From positions 5,110,501-5,174,500 of the forward strand of contig NZ_CP123990.1 of NCBI RefSeq assembly GCF_029919115.1: a DNA stretch of 64,000 nt, in the 5' to 3' direction. The notes under the pieces are model-generated. The model worked only from the letters and a program-made list of their open reading frames with translations, was not told the DNA's origin and did not search any database. Source of the stretch: Variovorax paradoxus. GTDB taxonomy: Bacteria; Pseudomonadota; Gammaproteobacteria; Burkholderiales; Burkholderiaceae_C. This document shows, in pieces, positions 19,500-28,555 of this stretch; the stretch's first letter is position 1, and every line of letters starts with the position of its first letter. Made by a program: the position numbers and the translations under genes.

Positions 19500-19936
19500 G
19501 ACAGGTCCTGTGTCATCAAGGCAAGGAGAAACATCGCGCTCTGGCAAGCAACCACGATGGCATGCCGCTGCATGAGCTGCCGCGTGCCTTGCACGCGGTC
19601 ATCGAGCGGCCGCAGGGCCATGGGCGGTTGTGCGTTGCGCAGGCCGAGCCGGTCGAGTGCGGAGTCGAGCGCGTCGAGCGATGCGATGGTGCCGCGCGCC
19701 AGATTGGCGAACAACGCCTCGTCGAACCGCAGCCTGAATGCGAAATAGCGTTCGAGCGCTCCAAGCACCACCACCGCGCCAAGGCTCATGGCTGCCGTGG
19801 TCGAGAGGGAGCGCACCGTGAGGGCGAGCACCAGCGCCGCAATGCACATGAGTGCGAAACCCCACACCGCCAGCACCGTCACCGAGCGCAGCAATCCGGC
19901 AAGGGCGGCGCAGGTGGCGCGATCGCTTTCAGTCAT
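19496..19936 (-). CDS. Small membrane protein of unknown function
   Basis: A 146-residue protein not matched to a known family. It has a hydrophobic stretch at about residues 10-35 (SVTVLAVWGFALMCIAALVL), another at about 38-52 (SLSTTAAMSLGAVVVLGALE), and a third at the C-terminus (IVVACQSAMFLLALM). Between them is a soluble helical part with charged residues (FRLRFDEALFANLARG). It overlaps the PAP2/phosphatase gene by eight bases upstream and the acyltransferase gene downstream, so it is clearly part of the operon. Confidence 0.7.
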   Translation of the reverse strand: MTESDRATCAALAGLLRSVTVLAVWGFALMCIAALVLALTVRSLSTTAAMSLGAVVVLGALERYFAFRLRFDEALFANLARGTIASLDALDSALDRLGLRNAQPPMALRPLDDRVQGTRQLMQRHAIVVACQSAMFLLALMTQDLS

Positions 19937-21287
19937 GGGGCGGCACTCCGGGAACAGTGGTGCCCAGCGGCTCGAGCGAAACGCGCCACGCGGGGCGAAG
20001 AACGATCTGCGGACGCGCCATGCGCACCGTGTCTTCCGCCTGCGCCAGCCCGCCTGACGCGCCGTAGCGCCCCAGCCATGCGATGGTTGCCGCGGCGCTG
20101 CGCGAGAAGCCCAGCGCGCAGCAGACCCACACGGCTGCGCCTCCGGCATCGAGGCGCTGCCCTTCGATCACCGCGGCGGCGCGTTGCAGCCGCACGGTCG
20201 GTGGCACGGTCAGGTCGAGTATCGGCACGCAGCGCGCGTGCGGAACGCCGGCTGGCGTCTGCAGTTCGGCGCACAGGCTGACGAGCCGGGGCTGCCCGGC
20301 AGCAATCCACTCGGCCTTTGTCGGCAGGCGTCCGAGGCGCAGCCCCGGTACTACTTCGACCGAGGCGGGCAGCTTGCGCGTCCAGAGCCACGCATTGAGG
20401 GCGGCGCCCAGGCGATAGGGCGCAAACAGCCAACGCGCGGCCCAGCTCATGTGCCCGCCGCCGTTCATCTGGAAGCCACGGGCGCCGAAGCCGATGTAGT
20501 TGAGCGCCACCAAGGCCAGCGAAACCGCAGGCCAGGCGAGCCACAGCAATAGGCCGCCGCCATACAGGCCGGCGGCAAGAAACAACGCCGCGCCGGCGGC
20601 ATAGAAGCTCGCGAGCTTGCGGCGCTGCGCATCGCGCGTGCATTGCCAGGCGCGCGGCATCGACACCGTGCGCTCCAGCGGCCACAGCCATACGCAGAAA
20701 AGGCCCAGCAGTGCGCCCGTGGGAATGTCGATGAAGTGGTGCTGCCAGGTGGTGAGCACCGATGCGCAGATGGCGAATGCCCACACATGCAGCACCCATC
20801 TTGTCCACGCTGCGCGCAGGAACTGCCGGTACCAGTCCCACAGGATCACTGCCAGTGCAATGTGCAGCGACGGCGCCTGGTTGTAGGGCTGGTCGAAGCC
20901 GCGCAGCGCATTGAACAGGAACGCGGGGGCACCCTGGACCTCCGGTTGCCCAAAGCTGAAATGCAGCGGCCAGAGCACGAAGCAGGTGCACGCGATGAGC
21001 GTGGCGCTCACCAGCCGCAGCGCATGCCGGTCGAGCGTGTGCTTGCTGCGCGCGAGAAAAAGCGAGAGTGCGTAGAAGACGTTGATCGTCCAGTACGGAA
21101 AGATCGTCCAGGCCCAGAACGGCACCTGCCGCTCCCACTCGAAAGCCATCGAGGGCACCTGCGCGCGCGTGGTGGCCCACCAATTGGCAAGGCCGTAGGT
21201 CGTATAGAACAGCGGCCCCAGGAGCACCAGCCATGCCGCGGCCCGCTTCCACGGGCGTTGTGCCAGCCAGTGCTTCATTTTGCGCAA
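19929..21287 (-). CDS. ynbD: PAP2 / dual-specificity phosphatase fusion (YnbD-like)
   Basis: A 452-residue two-part protein. The N-terminal half is a multi-helix membrane PAP2-type lipid phosphatase or phosphotransferase, with APSLHIALAV and HHFIDIPTGALLG carrying the two active-site histidines. The C-terminal 130 residues form a cytosolic dual-specificity/tyrosine-phosphatase fold, with the CX5R loop at Cys390-Arg396 (CALGFSRS). The same fusion is known in E. coli YnbD, whose substrate is not established. It follows the hydrolase/methyltransferase gene by ten bases. Whether it removes a phosphate from a lipid, a protein or a sugar is open. Confidence 0.9.
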   Translation of the reverse strand: MRKMKHWLAQRPWKRAAAWLVLLGPLFYTTYGLANWWATTRAQVPSMAFEWERQVPFWAWTIFPYWTINVFYALSLFLARSKHTLDRHALRLVSATLIACTCFVLWPLHFSFGQPEVQGAPAFLFNALRGFDQPYNQAPSLHIALAVILWDWYRQFLRAAWTRWVLHVWAFAICASVLTTWQHHFIDIPTGALLGLFCVWLWPLERTVSMPRAWQCTRDAQRRKLASFYAAGAALFLAAGLYGGGLLLWLAWPAVSLALVALNYIGFGARGFQMNGGGHMSWAARWLFAPYRLGAALNAWLWTRKLPASVEVVPGLRLGRLPTKAEWIAAGQPRLVSLCAELQTPAGVPHARCVPILDLTVPPTVRLQRAAAVIEGQRLDAGGAAVWVCCALGFSRSAAATIAWLGRYGASGGLAQAEDTVRMARPQIVLRPAWRVSLEPLGTTVPGVPPHD

Positions 21288-21297
21288 GGCCCCGAGC

Positions 21298-23109
21298 TCA
21301 TGCCATCCTCACTGCGAGCGAGACGGTGAAGATGCCCCACTCGTCGATGCGCTGGTCGATCTTGCGGAAGCCCGCTTCTTCGACCAGCTGGTCCATCTCG
21401 GCCTGCGTGCGGCGGCGCATGACCCAGGCCTCACCCTGGCGGTGGCTGGTGAGCGCGCGCGCAATCATCTCGAGCTGCGGATGCCAGGGCTGGCCGGTGT
21501 AGACCAGGTAGCCGCGGTCTTCCACCGCGTCGCCCACACCCGCGAGAGAACGCCGCACCATGTCGTTGTCGGGAAAGAGTTCGTACAGGCCCGACACCAC
21601 GGCCAGCGTGGGGCGCGGCGTTACGGTCGCCAGGCTGATGCGGTCGAAGGCGTCGGCCTGAACGAACTGCGCGACGTCTTCCAGGCCTTTTTCGGCGATG
21701 AGCGCGCGGCCGTCGCGCACGTTGATGTCGCTGTAGTCGCGCAGCAGGATCGAGCTGGCCTTCACAGGGCTTGCAGCCACCGCGTCGAGCACATAGCGGC
21801 CATGGCCCGCTGCGATGTCCATCACGCGCACCTCGCGATGCATTTCGGCCAGCCGCTCCATCGCAATGCGGATCAACTCCTCGACATGGATCTTGCGCTG
21901 CCGGATGCCGCGCCAGCCGATCGAGTTCAGGTAGGTCTTGTCGATGGAGCGGCCGAGCGGCCCCTTGCCTTCCGGATGATTGCGGTAGACGTAGTCGAGC
22001 GTGCTGCCCGAATCGAAGCCGGTGTCGTGCCCCAGCTTCACGCCGCGCGAAAGAGTGCCGCCAAAGCGCAGCCCGGCGCGCGTCAGTCCCCAGTAGGCGC
22101 CGCGCGGAGACAGCGTCGCCAATGGCTCGGCCAGCGCGCGCGACTCGTCGGCCGTGTTGCCGCTCAGGTGTGCGGCGCGCAGGTCGACCGGTGCCGGCGG
22201 CTCCTCGAACAGCTGCAGGACGAACTCGCGGATGGCCTGCACCGCCGGTGCGCGGTCCTTCTCGCCCAGCGTGTCGTGAAAGAAGCCCGGCAGTTCCAGC
22301 TTGGTCTTGATGGCACTGCCCAGCCGCTCGAAGAACTGGTGCTGCGGCTTGTGGTGCACCACCCAGTCGGCGCCCGAGATCAGCAGCTGAACCGGCAGCG
22401 TGATGGCGTTGGCATCGGCCACCACGCGGTCGGCGGCTTCGTAGAGGCCCAGCAGGATGTTGACGGCGATGGGCCGCGAGATCAGCGGATCGCTCTCGTA
22501 GCTCGCAATGCGCTCCCGGTCGTGCGTGAGGAACTTCGCCTTCACATAGCTGTTGACGAAGAACAGGCCGCGCAGCTTGTGCATCAGGCCCAGCCCGGCG
22601 CGCGCAAAAGGCACGTAGAGCTTGACCTTGAAGGCCGGCGAGGCCAGCGTGAGCCCGCGCACCTTGGGCGCGTAGTCGTGCGCCCAGGTGGAGACCAGCA
22701 CGGCCCCCACGCTCTGCGCAACAACGTGGATGTCCTGCTCGGCCACGCCATGCGCGCTGCCGATGTGCTGGACGAAGGTCTGCACGTCGCGCACCGACGT
22801 GGCAAAGCTCGGGCTGTAGCCGCGCTGGCCCGGCGAGCGGCCGTGGCCGCGCGCGTCCCAGGCAAAAAAGTCGAAGTCGGGCAGGTTGAGTTCGTCGACC
22901 AGGTGCGCCATGCGCGCGCCGTGCTCGTGCCCGCGGTGAAACAGCACGATGGCGCCGCGGCGCGCTGCGCCCGTGGCCGGCCAATGCCGGTAGAAGAGCG
23001 ATTCGCCGTCGTGCGTGCGGAACTGGCGCTCTTGCGCCGTGCGTTGGTGGGTGTTGGTATCGGTATCGGTCATTGAATCCAGATCGCTGTTCTTTTGTTT
23101 GTTATGCAT
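21298..23109 (-). CDS. ynbC: Alpha/beta hydrolase-methyltransferase fusion (YnbC-like)
   Basis: A 603-residue fusion. Residues 30-310 form a monoacylglycerol-lipase-like alpha/beta hydrolase, with FFAWDARGHGRS and the nucleophile Ser133 in VVAQSVGAVL (Ala where the first Gly of GxSxG usually is). Residues 345-603 form a class I SAM methyltransferase with motif I in VMDIAAGHGRYVLDAV. This pairing is characteristic of YnbC and suggests lysophospholipase-like plus methyl-transfer steps on one lipid, but no substrate is known. The ATG at 23109 is four bases past the ynbA-like stop; MTDTD at 23073 is an alternative start. Confidence 0.9.
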   Translation of the reverse strand: MHNKQKNSDLDSMTDTDTNTHQRTAQERQFRTHDGESLFYRHWPATGAARRGAIVLFHRGHEHGARMAHLVDELNLPDFDFFAWDARGHGRSPGQRGYSPSFATSVRDVQTFVQHIGSAHGVAEQDIHVVAQSVGAVLVSTWAHDYAPKVRGLTLASPAFKVKLYVPFARAGLGLMHKLRGLFFVNSYVKAKFLTHDRERIASYESDPLISRPIAVNILLGLYEAADRVVADANAITLPVQLLISGADWVVHHKPQHQFFERLGSAIKTKLELPGFFHDTLGEKDRAPAVQAIREFVLQLFEEPPAPVDLRAAHLSGNTADESRALAEPLATLSPRGAYWGLTRAGLRFGGTLSRGVKLGHDTGFDSGSTLDYVYRNHPEGKGPLGRSIDKTYLNSIGWRGIRQRKIHVEELIRIAMERLAEMHREVRVMDIAAGHGRYVLDAVAASPVKASSILLRDYSDINVRDGRALIAEKGLEDVAQFVQADAFDRISLATVTPRPTLAVVSGLYELFPDNDMVRRSLAGVGDAVEDRGYLVYTGQPWHPQLEMIARALTSHRQGEAWVMRRRTQAEMDQLVEEAGFRKIDQRIDEWGIFTVSLAVRMA

Positions 23110-23113
23110 GGGT

Positions 23114-23716
23114 TCATGCGGCTTCGGCCAGCGCGCGCCGCACGCGGTTGGCCACTGTCCAGGCGACCAGCACTGCGATAAGCGGCATCAGCCAGGCGGT
23201 CCAGCCCGGCAGGGGCCAGCCCAGCGCCACATAAAGGCCGAGCGCCCCGAACACGAAGGCGCGGTCGCTCTTGCCGAGCGGGCCGTCGTAGCGGCGGGAG
23301 GCGCCCACCGTGGGGCCAAGTGCGCCGGCAAACTCGCTCAGTCCGGCGAGCATGATCACGGCGCCGACCCAGAACGGGCTGAACGGCTGAACCAGCGCAA
23401 ACGGCAGGTAGAGCGCAGCATCGGAGACCACGTCGGTCAGTTCGTTGAGGAAAGCGCCGAGCTTGCTCTGCTGCCCGTGCTCGCGCGCCAGCATGCCGTC
23501 GATGGCGTTGAAAGCCATGCGCACGAACATCCAGGCCGGTATGAGCGCAAAGGCCGCGAGCGACGGCGCCGCAAAGAAAAGCCAGAGCCCGATGGCCACC
23601 GAAACCACGCACGCGGCCAGCGTGACCTGGTTGGCGGTGATGCCCATGGCGTGCAGCCGGCCGACGAGCGGCCGCAGCAGCGCCTGGAACCGAGGCTTCA
23701 GTTCGTAGATCGACAC
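23114..23716 (-). CDS. ynbA: CDP-alcohol phosphatidyltransferase-like protein (YnbA-like)
   Basis: A 200-residue membrane protein of the CDP-alcohol phosphotransferase family, first gene of the lipid operon. The family motif DxxDGxxARx8Gx3Dx3D is present but reads N70-x2-D73-G74-x2-A77-R78-x8-G87-x3-N91-x3-D95. Two of the four metal-binding or catalytic aspartates are therefore asparagine. A conserved [10 protein letters not shown] follows. The GTG at 23716 ([10 protein letters not shown]) is preferred because GAGGGG lies upstream; the longer frame to 23782 would cross the ruvB promoter region. Whether it is a true transferase with altered chemistry is open. Confidence 0.88.
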   Translation of the reverse strand: MSIYELKPRFQALLRPLVGRLHAMGITANQVTLAACVVSVAIGLWLFFAAPSLAAFALIPAWMFVRMAFNAIDGMLAREHGQQSKLGAFLNELTDVVSDAALYLPFALVQPFSPFWVGAVIMLAGLSEFAGALGPTVGASRRYDGPLGKSDRAFVFGALGLYVALGWPLPGWTAWLMPLIAVLVAWTVANRVRRALAEAA

Positions 23717-23798
23717 CCTTGGCTTCCCCTCGTTTGTTATATGGCCGGAGCATTCTGCCAGTGTGGCAGGCACTAAACTCAAGCCGAAGACCCCTCAA

Positions 23799-24863
23799 AT
23801 GACCATTCAGACCGACGACTTCGCGCCCGCTCCTCCTCGCGTGGTGTCCGCCGCCCCCGCGTCGCCCCAGGAAGAGGCGATAGAGCGGGCGCTGCGCCCC
23901 AAGCTGCTCGACGAATACGTCGGCCAAGCCAAGGTGCGCGAGCAGCTCGAAATCTTCATTGGCGCGGCGCGCAAGCGCAAGGAGGCGCTCGACCACGTGC
24001 TGCTGTTCGGCCCCCCCGGCCTCGGCAAGACCACGCTGTCGCACATCATTGCGGCCGAACTGGGCGTGAACCTGCGCCAGACCTCCGGCCCGGTGCTCGA
24101 GAAGCCCAAGGACCTTGCCGCGCTGTTGACCAATCTCGAGCCGAACGACGTGCTCTTCATCGACGAGATCCACCGCCTGAGCCCGGTGGTCGAGGAAATC
24201 CTCTACCCCGCGCTGGAGGACTACCAGATCGACATCATGATCGGCGAAGGCCCCGCGGCGCGCAGCATCAAGCTCGACCTGCAGCCCTTCACGCTGGTGG
24301 GCGCCACCACGCGTGCCGGCATGCTCACCAACCCATTGCGCGACCGCTTCGGCATCGTCGCGCGGCTGGAGTTCTACACGCCCGAGGAGCTGGCGCTCAT
24401 CGTGCGGCGCAGCGCCGGGCTTCTCAAGGTCGAAACGGACGAAGCCGGCGGCTTCGAGATTGCGCGCCGTTCACGCGGTACGCCCCGCATTGCCAACCGC
24501 CTGCTGCGGCGCGTGCGCGACTACGCCGAGGTAAAGGGCAACGGCCGCATCACCGAAGAGATTGCGCACAAGGCCCTCGCCATGCTCGACGTCGATCCGC
24601 AGGGCTTCGACCTGATGGACCGCAAGCTGCTCGAGGCTGTGATCCACCGTTTCGACGGCGGCCCGGTGGGCCTTGACAACGTGGCGGCCAGCATCGGCGA
24701 GGAGCGGGACACCATCGAGGACGTGATCGAGCCCTACCTCATTCAACAGGGCTACCTCCAGCGCACTCCGCGCGGACGCATCGCCACGCTGGCGGCCTAC
24801 CGCCACCTGGGCGTGACGCCGCCTTCGAGCCGCTCGGACGGACAAGACCTTTTCGGAATCTGA
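23799..24863 (+). CDS. ruvB: Holliday junction helicase RuvB
   Basis: The hexameric AAA+ motor of branch migration. The 354-residue protein has Walker A ([15 protein letters not shown]), Walker B ([11 protein letters not shown]), sensor 1 in [10 protein letters not shown], and a C-terminal winged helix ([17 protein letters not shown]). The ATG at 23799 starts MTIQTDDF; an in-frame extension to 23763 runs into the divergent promoter region. It is divergent from the ynbA-like gene and separated from ruvA by the lipid operon. Confidence 0.97.
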   Translation: MTIQTDDFAPAPPRVVSAAPASPQEEAIERALRPKLLDEYVGQAKVREQLEIFIGAARKRKEALDHVLLFGPPGLGKTTLSHIIAAELGVNLRQTSGPVLEKPKDLAALLTNLEPNDVLFIDEIHRLSPVVEEILYPALEDYQIDIMIGEGPAARSIKLDLQPFTLVGATTRAGMLTNPLRDRFGIVARLEFYTPEELALIVRRSAGLLKVETDEAGGFEIARRSRGTPRIANRLLRRVRDYAEVKGNGRITEEIAHKALAMLDVDPQGFDLMDRKLLEAVIHRFDGGPVGLDNVAASIGEERDTIEDVIEPYLIQQGYLQRTPRGRIATLAAYRHLGVTPPSSRSDGQDLFGI

Positions 24864-24872
24864 TTTTTATCC

Positions 24873-25859
24873 ATGCATACCCATGACCTGAGTGCCTGGC
24901 AGCACGACCATCATTTCGGCGCAGGCAACGAATCGGCCGAGCGCAGCACCCGCCTCGTGATGTGGATCACCGTCGCCGCGATGGTGGTCGAGATCGGCGC
25001 CGGCTGGTGGTTCAACTCCATGGCGCTGCTGGCCGACGGCTGGCACATGAGCTCACATGCGCTGGCCATCGGCCTGAGCGCCTTTGCCTATGCGGCGGCG
25101 CGGCGCTACGCGAACGATCCGCGCTTTGCTTTCGGCACTTGGAAGATCGAGGTGCTGGGCGGCTTTGCGAGCGCGCTGATGCTGCTCGGCGTTGCGGCGC
25201 TGATGGTGGTGGGCTCCATCGAACGGCTTCTCTCGCCTTCGGCCATCCACTACCGCGAAGCGGTGGCTGTGGCTGTGCTGGGGCTGGTGGTCAACCTGGT
25301 CTGTGCGCGGCTGCTCGGATCGGCTCACCACCACGGGCATGGGCACGACCATGACCACGGACATGCGCACCATCACGACGATCATGGCCACTCGCACGGC
25401 CATGCACACGGTTCTCACGGCCACGACCTGAACCTGCGCTCGGCCTACCTGCACGTGGTGGCCGACGCCGCCACCTCCGTGCTCGCCATCGCGGCGCTGC
25501 TGGGCGGCTGGTTCTTCGGCTGGGCCTGGCTCGACCCGATGATGGGTATCGTCGGCGCGGTGCTGGTGTCGGTCTGGGCCAAGGGCCTGCTGAAGGAAAC
25601 CGGCCGCGTGCTGCTCGATCGCGAGATGGACCATCCCGTCACGGCCGAGATTCGCGAAGGCGTGGAAACCATGCTGGCCGATTCGGAAACGCGCGTGGTC
25701 GACCTGCATGTGTGGCGCGTGGGGCGCGAGGCCTATGCCTGTGCGCTCACCGTGGTGACGCATTCCCCCACGCTCTCGGCCGACGAGGTGCGCGCCTGCT
25801 TCTCGATGCACGAGGAAATCCGCCACTCGACGGTGGAAATCCAGCGCTGCACAACTTGA
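24873..25859 (+). CDS. dmeF: Cobalt/nickel efflux CDF transporter, DmeF type
   Basis: A 328-residue inner-membrane cation diffusion facilitator. The first transport motif is DGWHMSSHA and the second HVVADAATS (H-x3-D). Between helices 4 and 5 lies a long His/Asp/Gly loop (about residues 151-183, some 20 histidines), typical of DmeF, which exports Co(II) and Ni(II). The N-terminal HTHDLSAWQHDHHF is also a family hallmark. No DmeR repressor gene is adjacent. The start lies ten bases after ruvB. Confidence 0.92.
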   Translation: MHTHDLSAWQHDHHFGAGNESAERSTRLVMWITVAAMVVEIGAGWWFNSMALLADGWHMSSHALAIGLSAFAYAAARRYANDPRFAFGTWKIEVLGGFASALMLLGVAALMVVGSIERLLSPSAIHYREAVAVAVLGLVVNLVCARLLGSAHHHGHGHDHDHGHAHHHDDHGHSHGHAHGSHGHDLNLRSAYLHVVADAATSVLAIAALLGGWFFGWAWLDPMMGIVGAVLVSVWAKGLLKETGRVLLDREMDHPVTAEIREGVETMLADSETRVVDLHVWRVGREAYACALTVVTHSPTLSADEVRACFSMHEEIRHSTVEIQRCTT

Positions 25860-25953
25860 GCCGACTGCGGCGCGTGGCGTCCTGACCACGCGTCACCGGA
25901 GTGTCACGGGAAAGCCATCGCGCCGTCACGCGGCGGTGGGAGCCTACCCGTCC

Positions 25954-26823
25954 ATGCAACGCGACGATGCTTTCCTCCGCGCATGGCGCGACACCGCGAC
26001 CCGGACCCCCGAGCCGGAGGACGACGATCTTGCGCGCCCGCCGCTGCGCTATCGCACCCTCTGGATCTCCGATCTGCACCTGGGCACGCCCGGCTGCCAG
26101 GCCCGTGCGCTGCTCGACTTTTTGAAGCACACCGAGTGCGAAACCCTGTTCCTGGTCGGCGACATCATCGACGGCTGGCAACTCAAGCGGCACTGGTACT
26201 GGCCGCAGGCGCACAACGACGTGATCCAGAAGCTGCTGCGCAAGGCGCGCAAGGGCACCCGCGTGATCTTCATTCCGGGCAATCACGACGAGTTTGCGCG
26301 CAAGTACCTGCACCACAATTTCGGCGGTATCGACGTGGCGGAGGAATGGATTCATGAGACGGCGGACGGCCGCAAGCTCTGGATCATTCACGGCGACCTG
26401 TTCGACGGCGTGATCCAGTGCGCCAAGTGGCTCGCGCATGTGGGCGATTCGCTCTACGAGTTCACGCTCAAGCTCAACCGGCACCTCAACTCGCTGCGCG
26501 CGCGCATGGGGCTGCCCTACTGGTCGCTTTCCAAGTATCTCAAGGGCAAGGTCAAGCGTGCCGTGAGCTACGTGGGCGACTTCGAGAACGCGGTGGCGCG
26601 CGAGGCTCGCAAGCGCGGGGTGCAGGGCGTGGTCTGCGGCCACATCCACCACGCCGAAATGCGCGACATCGACGGCATCCTCTATTGCAACGACGGCGAC
26701 TGGGTCGAAAGCCTCACGGCCCTGGCCGAGCATGCCGACGGCACGCTGGAGATCATCGACTGGGCCCGGCACATGCCGGTGAACGCGAAGGCCGGCGCGC
26801 AGCGCGAGCCCGTCGCGGCCTGA
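25954..26823 (+). CDS. LpxH-like UDP-2,3-diacylglucosamine diphosphatase family protein
   Basis: A calcineurin-like metallophosphoesterase of 289 residues. It has the metal-binding motifs SDLHLGTPG, GDIIDGW, PGNHDEF, IHGDLFD and CGHIHHAEM in the standard order. Family members hydrolyse UDP-2,3-diacylglucosamine to lipid X in lipid A synthesis. This protein is longer than E. coli LpxH (about 240), so it may be a paralogue with another substrate; I give no gene symbol. The ATG at 25954 is chosen over a GTG at 25936 because GGGAG lies upstream of it. Confidence 0.82.
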   Translation: MQRDDAFLRAWRDTATRTPEPEDDDLARPPLRYRTLWISDLHLGTPGCQARALLDFLKHTECETLFLVGDIIDGWQLKRHWYWPQAHNDVIQKLLRKARKGTRVIFIPGNHDEFARKYLHHNFGGIDVAEEWIHETADGRKLWIIHGDLFDGVIQCAKWLAHVGDSLYEFTLKLNRHLNSLRARMGLPYWSLSKYLKGKVKRAVSYVGDFENAVAREARKRGVQGVVCGHIHHAEMRDIDGILYCNDGDWVESLTALAEHADGTLEIIDWARHMPVNAKAGAQREPVAA

Positions 26824-26842
26824 ACAAGGGGCGGCTCAGCGG

Positions 26843-27091
26843 CTACTGGCCGGCTCCAGGCCGATGCGGCGACTGGCCGAGGTGCTGTTCGCGCCAGCTG
26901 TCGTAGTGCCGCAGCATGGACTTGCCCACTTCATCGGCCCAAAGCCACCAGGCGAGCGCAAGATTTTCTGCGCCCGTGGGTTCCGGTAGCGGGTCGGCCG
27001 TTGGGGCGGCTTGTGCCTGCGGGTCTGGCAGTTCGTAGTCGCACAGCCGCTCGACGCTGGCGTGCGAGAAATTCGTGGCGACAAGGCTCAA
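26843..27091 (-). CDS. Small hypothetical protein
   Basis: An 82-residue acidic-to-neutral protein with a Trp-rich helix (LALAWWLWADEVGKSMLRHY) near the C-terminus. I recognise no family. The start chosen is TTG at 27091, because AAGGAG lies seven bases upstream and the longer frame adds an Arg-rich, uncharacteristic N-terminus. The upstream 160 bases contain no other gene. Confidence 0.55.
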   Translation of the reverse strand: MSLVATNFSHASVERLCDYELPDPQAQAAPTADPLPEPTGAENLALAWWLWADEVGKSMLRHYDSWREQHLGQSPHRPGAGQ

Positions 27092-27258
27092 GGTTGCTCT
27101 CCTTCGAGCGGCGCGTTCTGGGGCACCTAAGAACAACTCCCGTAACGAATTGGAACAGTAAACGCGGGAGAAAGCGCCTCGGGCAATCCCGAATGAAAAC
27201 AAAAGAGTTCATAAAGCGGGGCGTTTCCACAGCGCATCGAGTGCCCTGGAGCGCCAGC

Positions 27259-28548
27259 TCAGCGCCGCATCGTGTCGAGCTGTGTCACGGGCGGGCTGTC
27301 GTTGCCCCATGAGCCGCGGACGAAGGCGAGCACCGCGGCCACGTCGCCCGCGTCCAGCAGGTGTCCGAACGGCGGCATGCCGTAGGGGCGCGGATTGCCT
27401 TCGGTGGCGGGCAGGTAGCCACCGTGCGCGATCACCTGGATCAGGTTCGCCGTCTGCGCCATGTTCACGGCGCGGTTCCCTGCCAGCGGCGGAAACGCCC
27501 CTGGCACTCCCTGGCCCTGGTCGCCATGGCAATAGGCGCAGCGCTGATCGTAGATCTTCGCGCCTCGCGCCATGGTGCCGGCGTCCCGGCGCAGGACGGC
27601 GGCAGGTTGCGCGGGGGCGGCAGTTGCAGCCGGCGCGCCGGGCAGGTCTTTCAGGTAGCTCGCCATCGCGGCCAGGTCGGCATCGCTCAGGTATTGGGTG
27701 CTGCGAAACACCACGTCGGCCATCGGCCCCATGACGGAGCCGCGCGGTGCGATGCCGCTCTTGAGCAGCGCGACCACTTCCGCCGTGGGCCAGTCGGCCA
27801 CGCCCGCTTCGTGCGGATCGGCAAGCGACGGCGCATACCAGTTCTCTGCCGCGATCAGCCCGCCCGAAAGGCCGAGCTGGGTCTGCGTGGCGCCCAGCGA
27901 ATCGCGGGGGCCGTGGCAGGCGATGCAGTGGCCCAGCCCGCCGACAAGGTACGCGCCGCGGTTCCATTCCGCGGGCTTGCCTGCGTTGGCGACGAAGGTC
28001 TCGGGCTTGAAGGAAAGAGCCCGCCACACTGCCAGCGCGGCCTGCGTGTCGTAGGGAAACCGCAGCCGGTGCGCCAGGTTGGGCGCCGGCGCGGGTGGCA
28101 GGCTGCGCAGGTAGGCATAGATGGCGTCCGAATCTTCGCGCGTGACCTGCGTGAAGTTGGGGTAAGGGAACGCGGGATACAGCAGCCGGCCATCCTTGCT
28201 GCGGCCGTTGTGCATTGCGCGCCAGAAGTGGGCGCTGCTCCAGCTGCCGATGCCGGATTTTTCGTCCGGCGTCAGGTTGCTCGAATACACGGTGCCGAAA
28301 GGCGTTTTGATCGGCAGGCCGCCCGCGTAGGGCTGGCCGCCGCGCGTGGTGTGGCAACCGGCGCAGTTGCCGGCCAGCGCAAGATAACGACCGCGCTCGA
28401 CCTGCTGGGGCGTGGCGTTGAAGGCCTCGGCCTGCTCCGGCAGCGGGTCTTCGCCGCGCAGGTTCAGCGCCACGATGCCGCCGGCCGCGCCGCCCAGCAG
28501 CAGCACCACAGCCAGCAGCGTCCAGCCGAGATATTTCATCTTCTTCAT
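27259..28548 (-). CDS. Three-haem cytochrome c, alcohol-dehydrogenase subunit type
   Basis: A 429-residue periplasmic cytochrome anchored by an N-terminal helix (about residues 7-28). Three haem c sites are seen: CAGCH near residue 62, CIACH near residue 209 and CAYCH near residue 339. The layout matches the membrane cytochrome subunit of alcohol, gluconate or aldehyde dehydrogenase complexes that pass electrons to quinone or oxidase. No dehydrogenase subunit is encoded next to it, so the electron donor is unknown. It lies seven bases downstream of the two-haem cytochrome gene. Confidence 0.9.
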   Translation of the reverse strand: MKKMKYLGWTLLAVVLLLGGAAGGIVALNLRGEDPLPEQAEAFNATPQQVERGRYLALAGNCAGCHTTRGGQPYAGGLPIKTPFGTVYSSNLTPDEKSGIGSWSSAHFWRAMHNGRSKDGRLLYPAFPYPNFTQVTREDSDAIYAYLRSLPPAPAPNLAHRLRFPYDTQAALAVWRALSFKPETFVANAGKPAEWNRGAYLVGGLGHCIACHGPRDSLGATQTQLGLSGGLIAAENWYAPSLADPHEAGVADWPTAEVVALLKSGIAPRGSVMGPMADVVFRSTQYLSDADLAAMASYLKDLPGAPAATAAPAQPAAVLRRDAGTMARGAKIYDQRCAYCHGDQGQGVPGAFPPLAGNRAVNMAQTANLIQVIAHGGYLPATEGNPRPYGMPPFGHLLDAGDVAAVLAFVRGSWGNDSPPVTQLDTMRR

Positions 28549-28555
28549 CGCCGCC

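Noticed and set aside
21280..23076. A 598-codon plus-strand open frame over the hydrolase/methyltransferase fusion
   Set aside because: Mirror image of a gene with hydrolase and methyltransferase motifs; composition typical of antisense frames.
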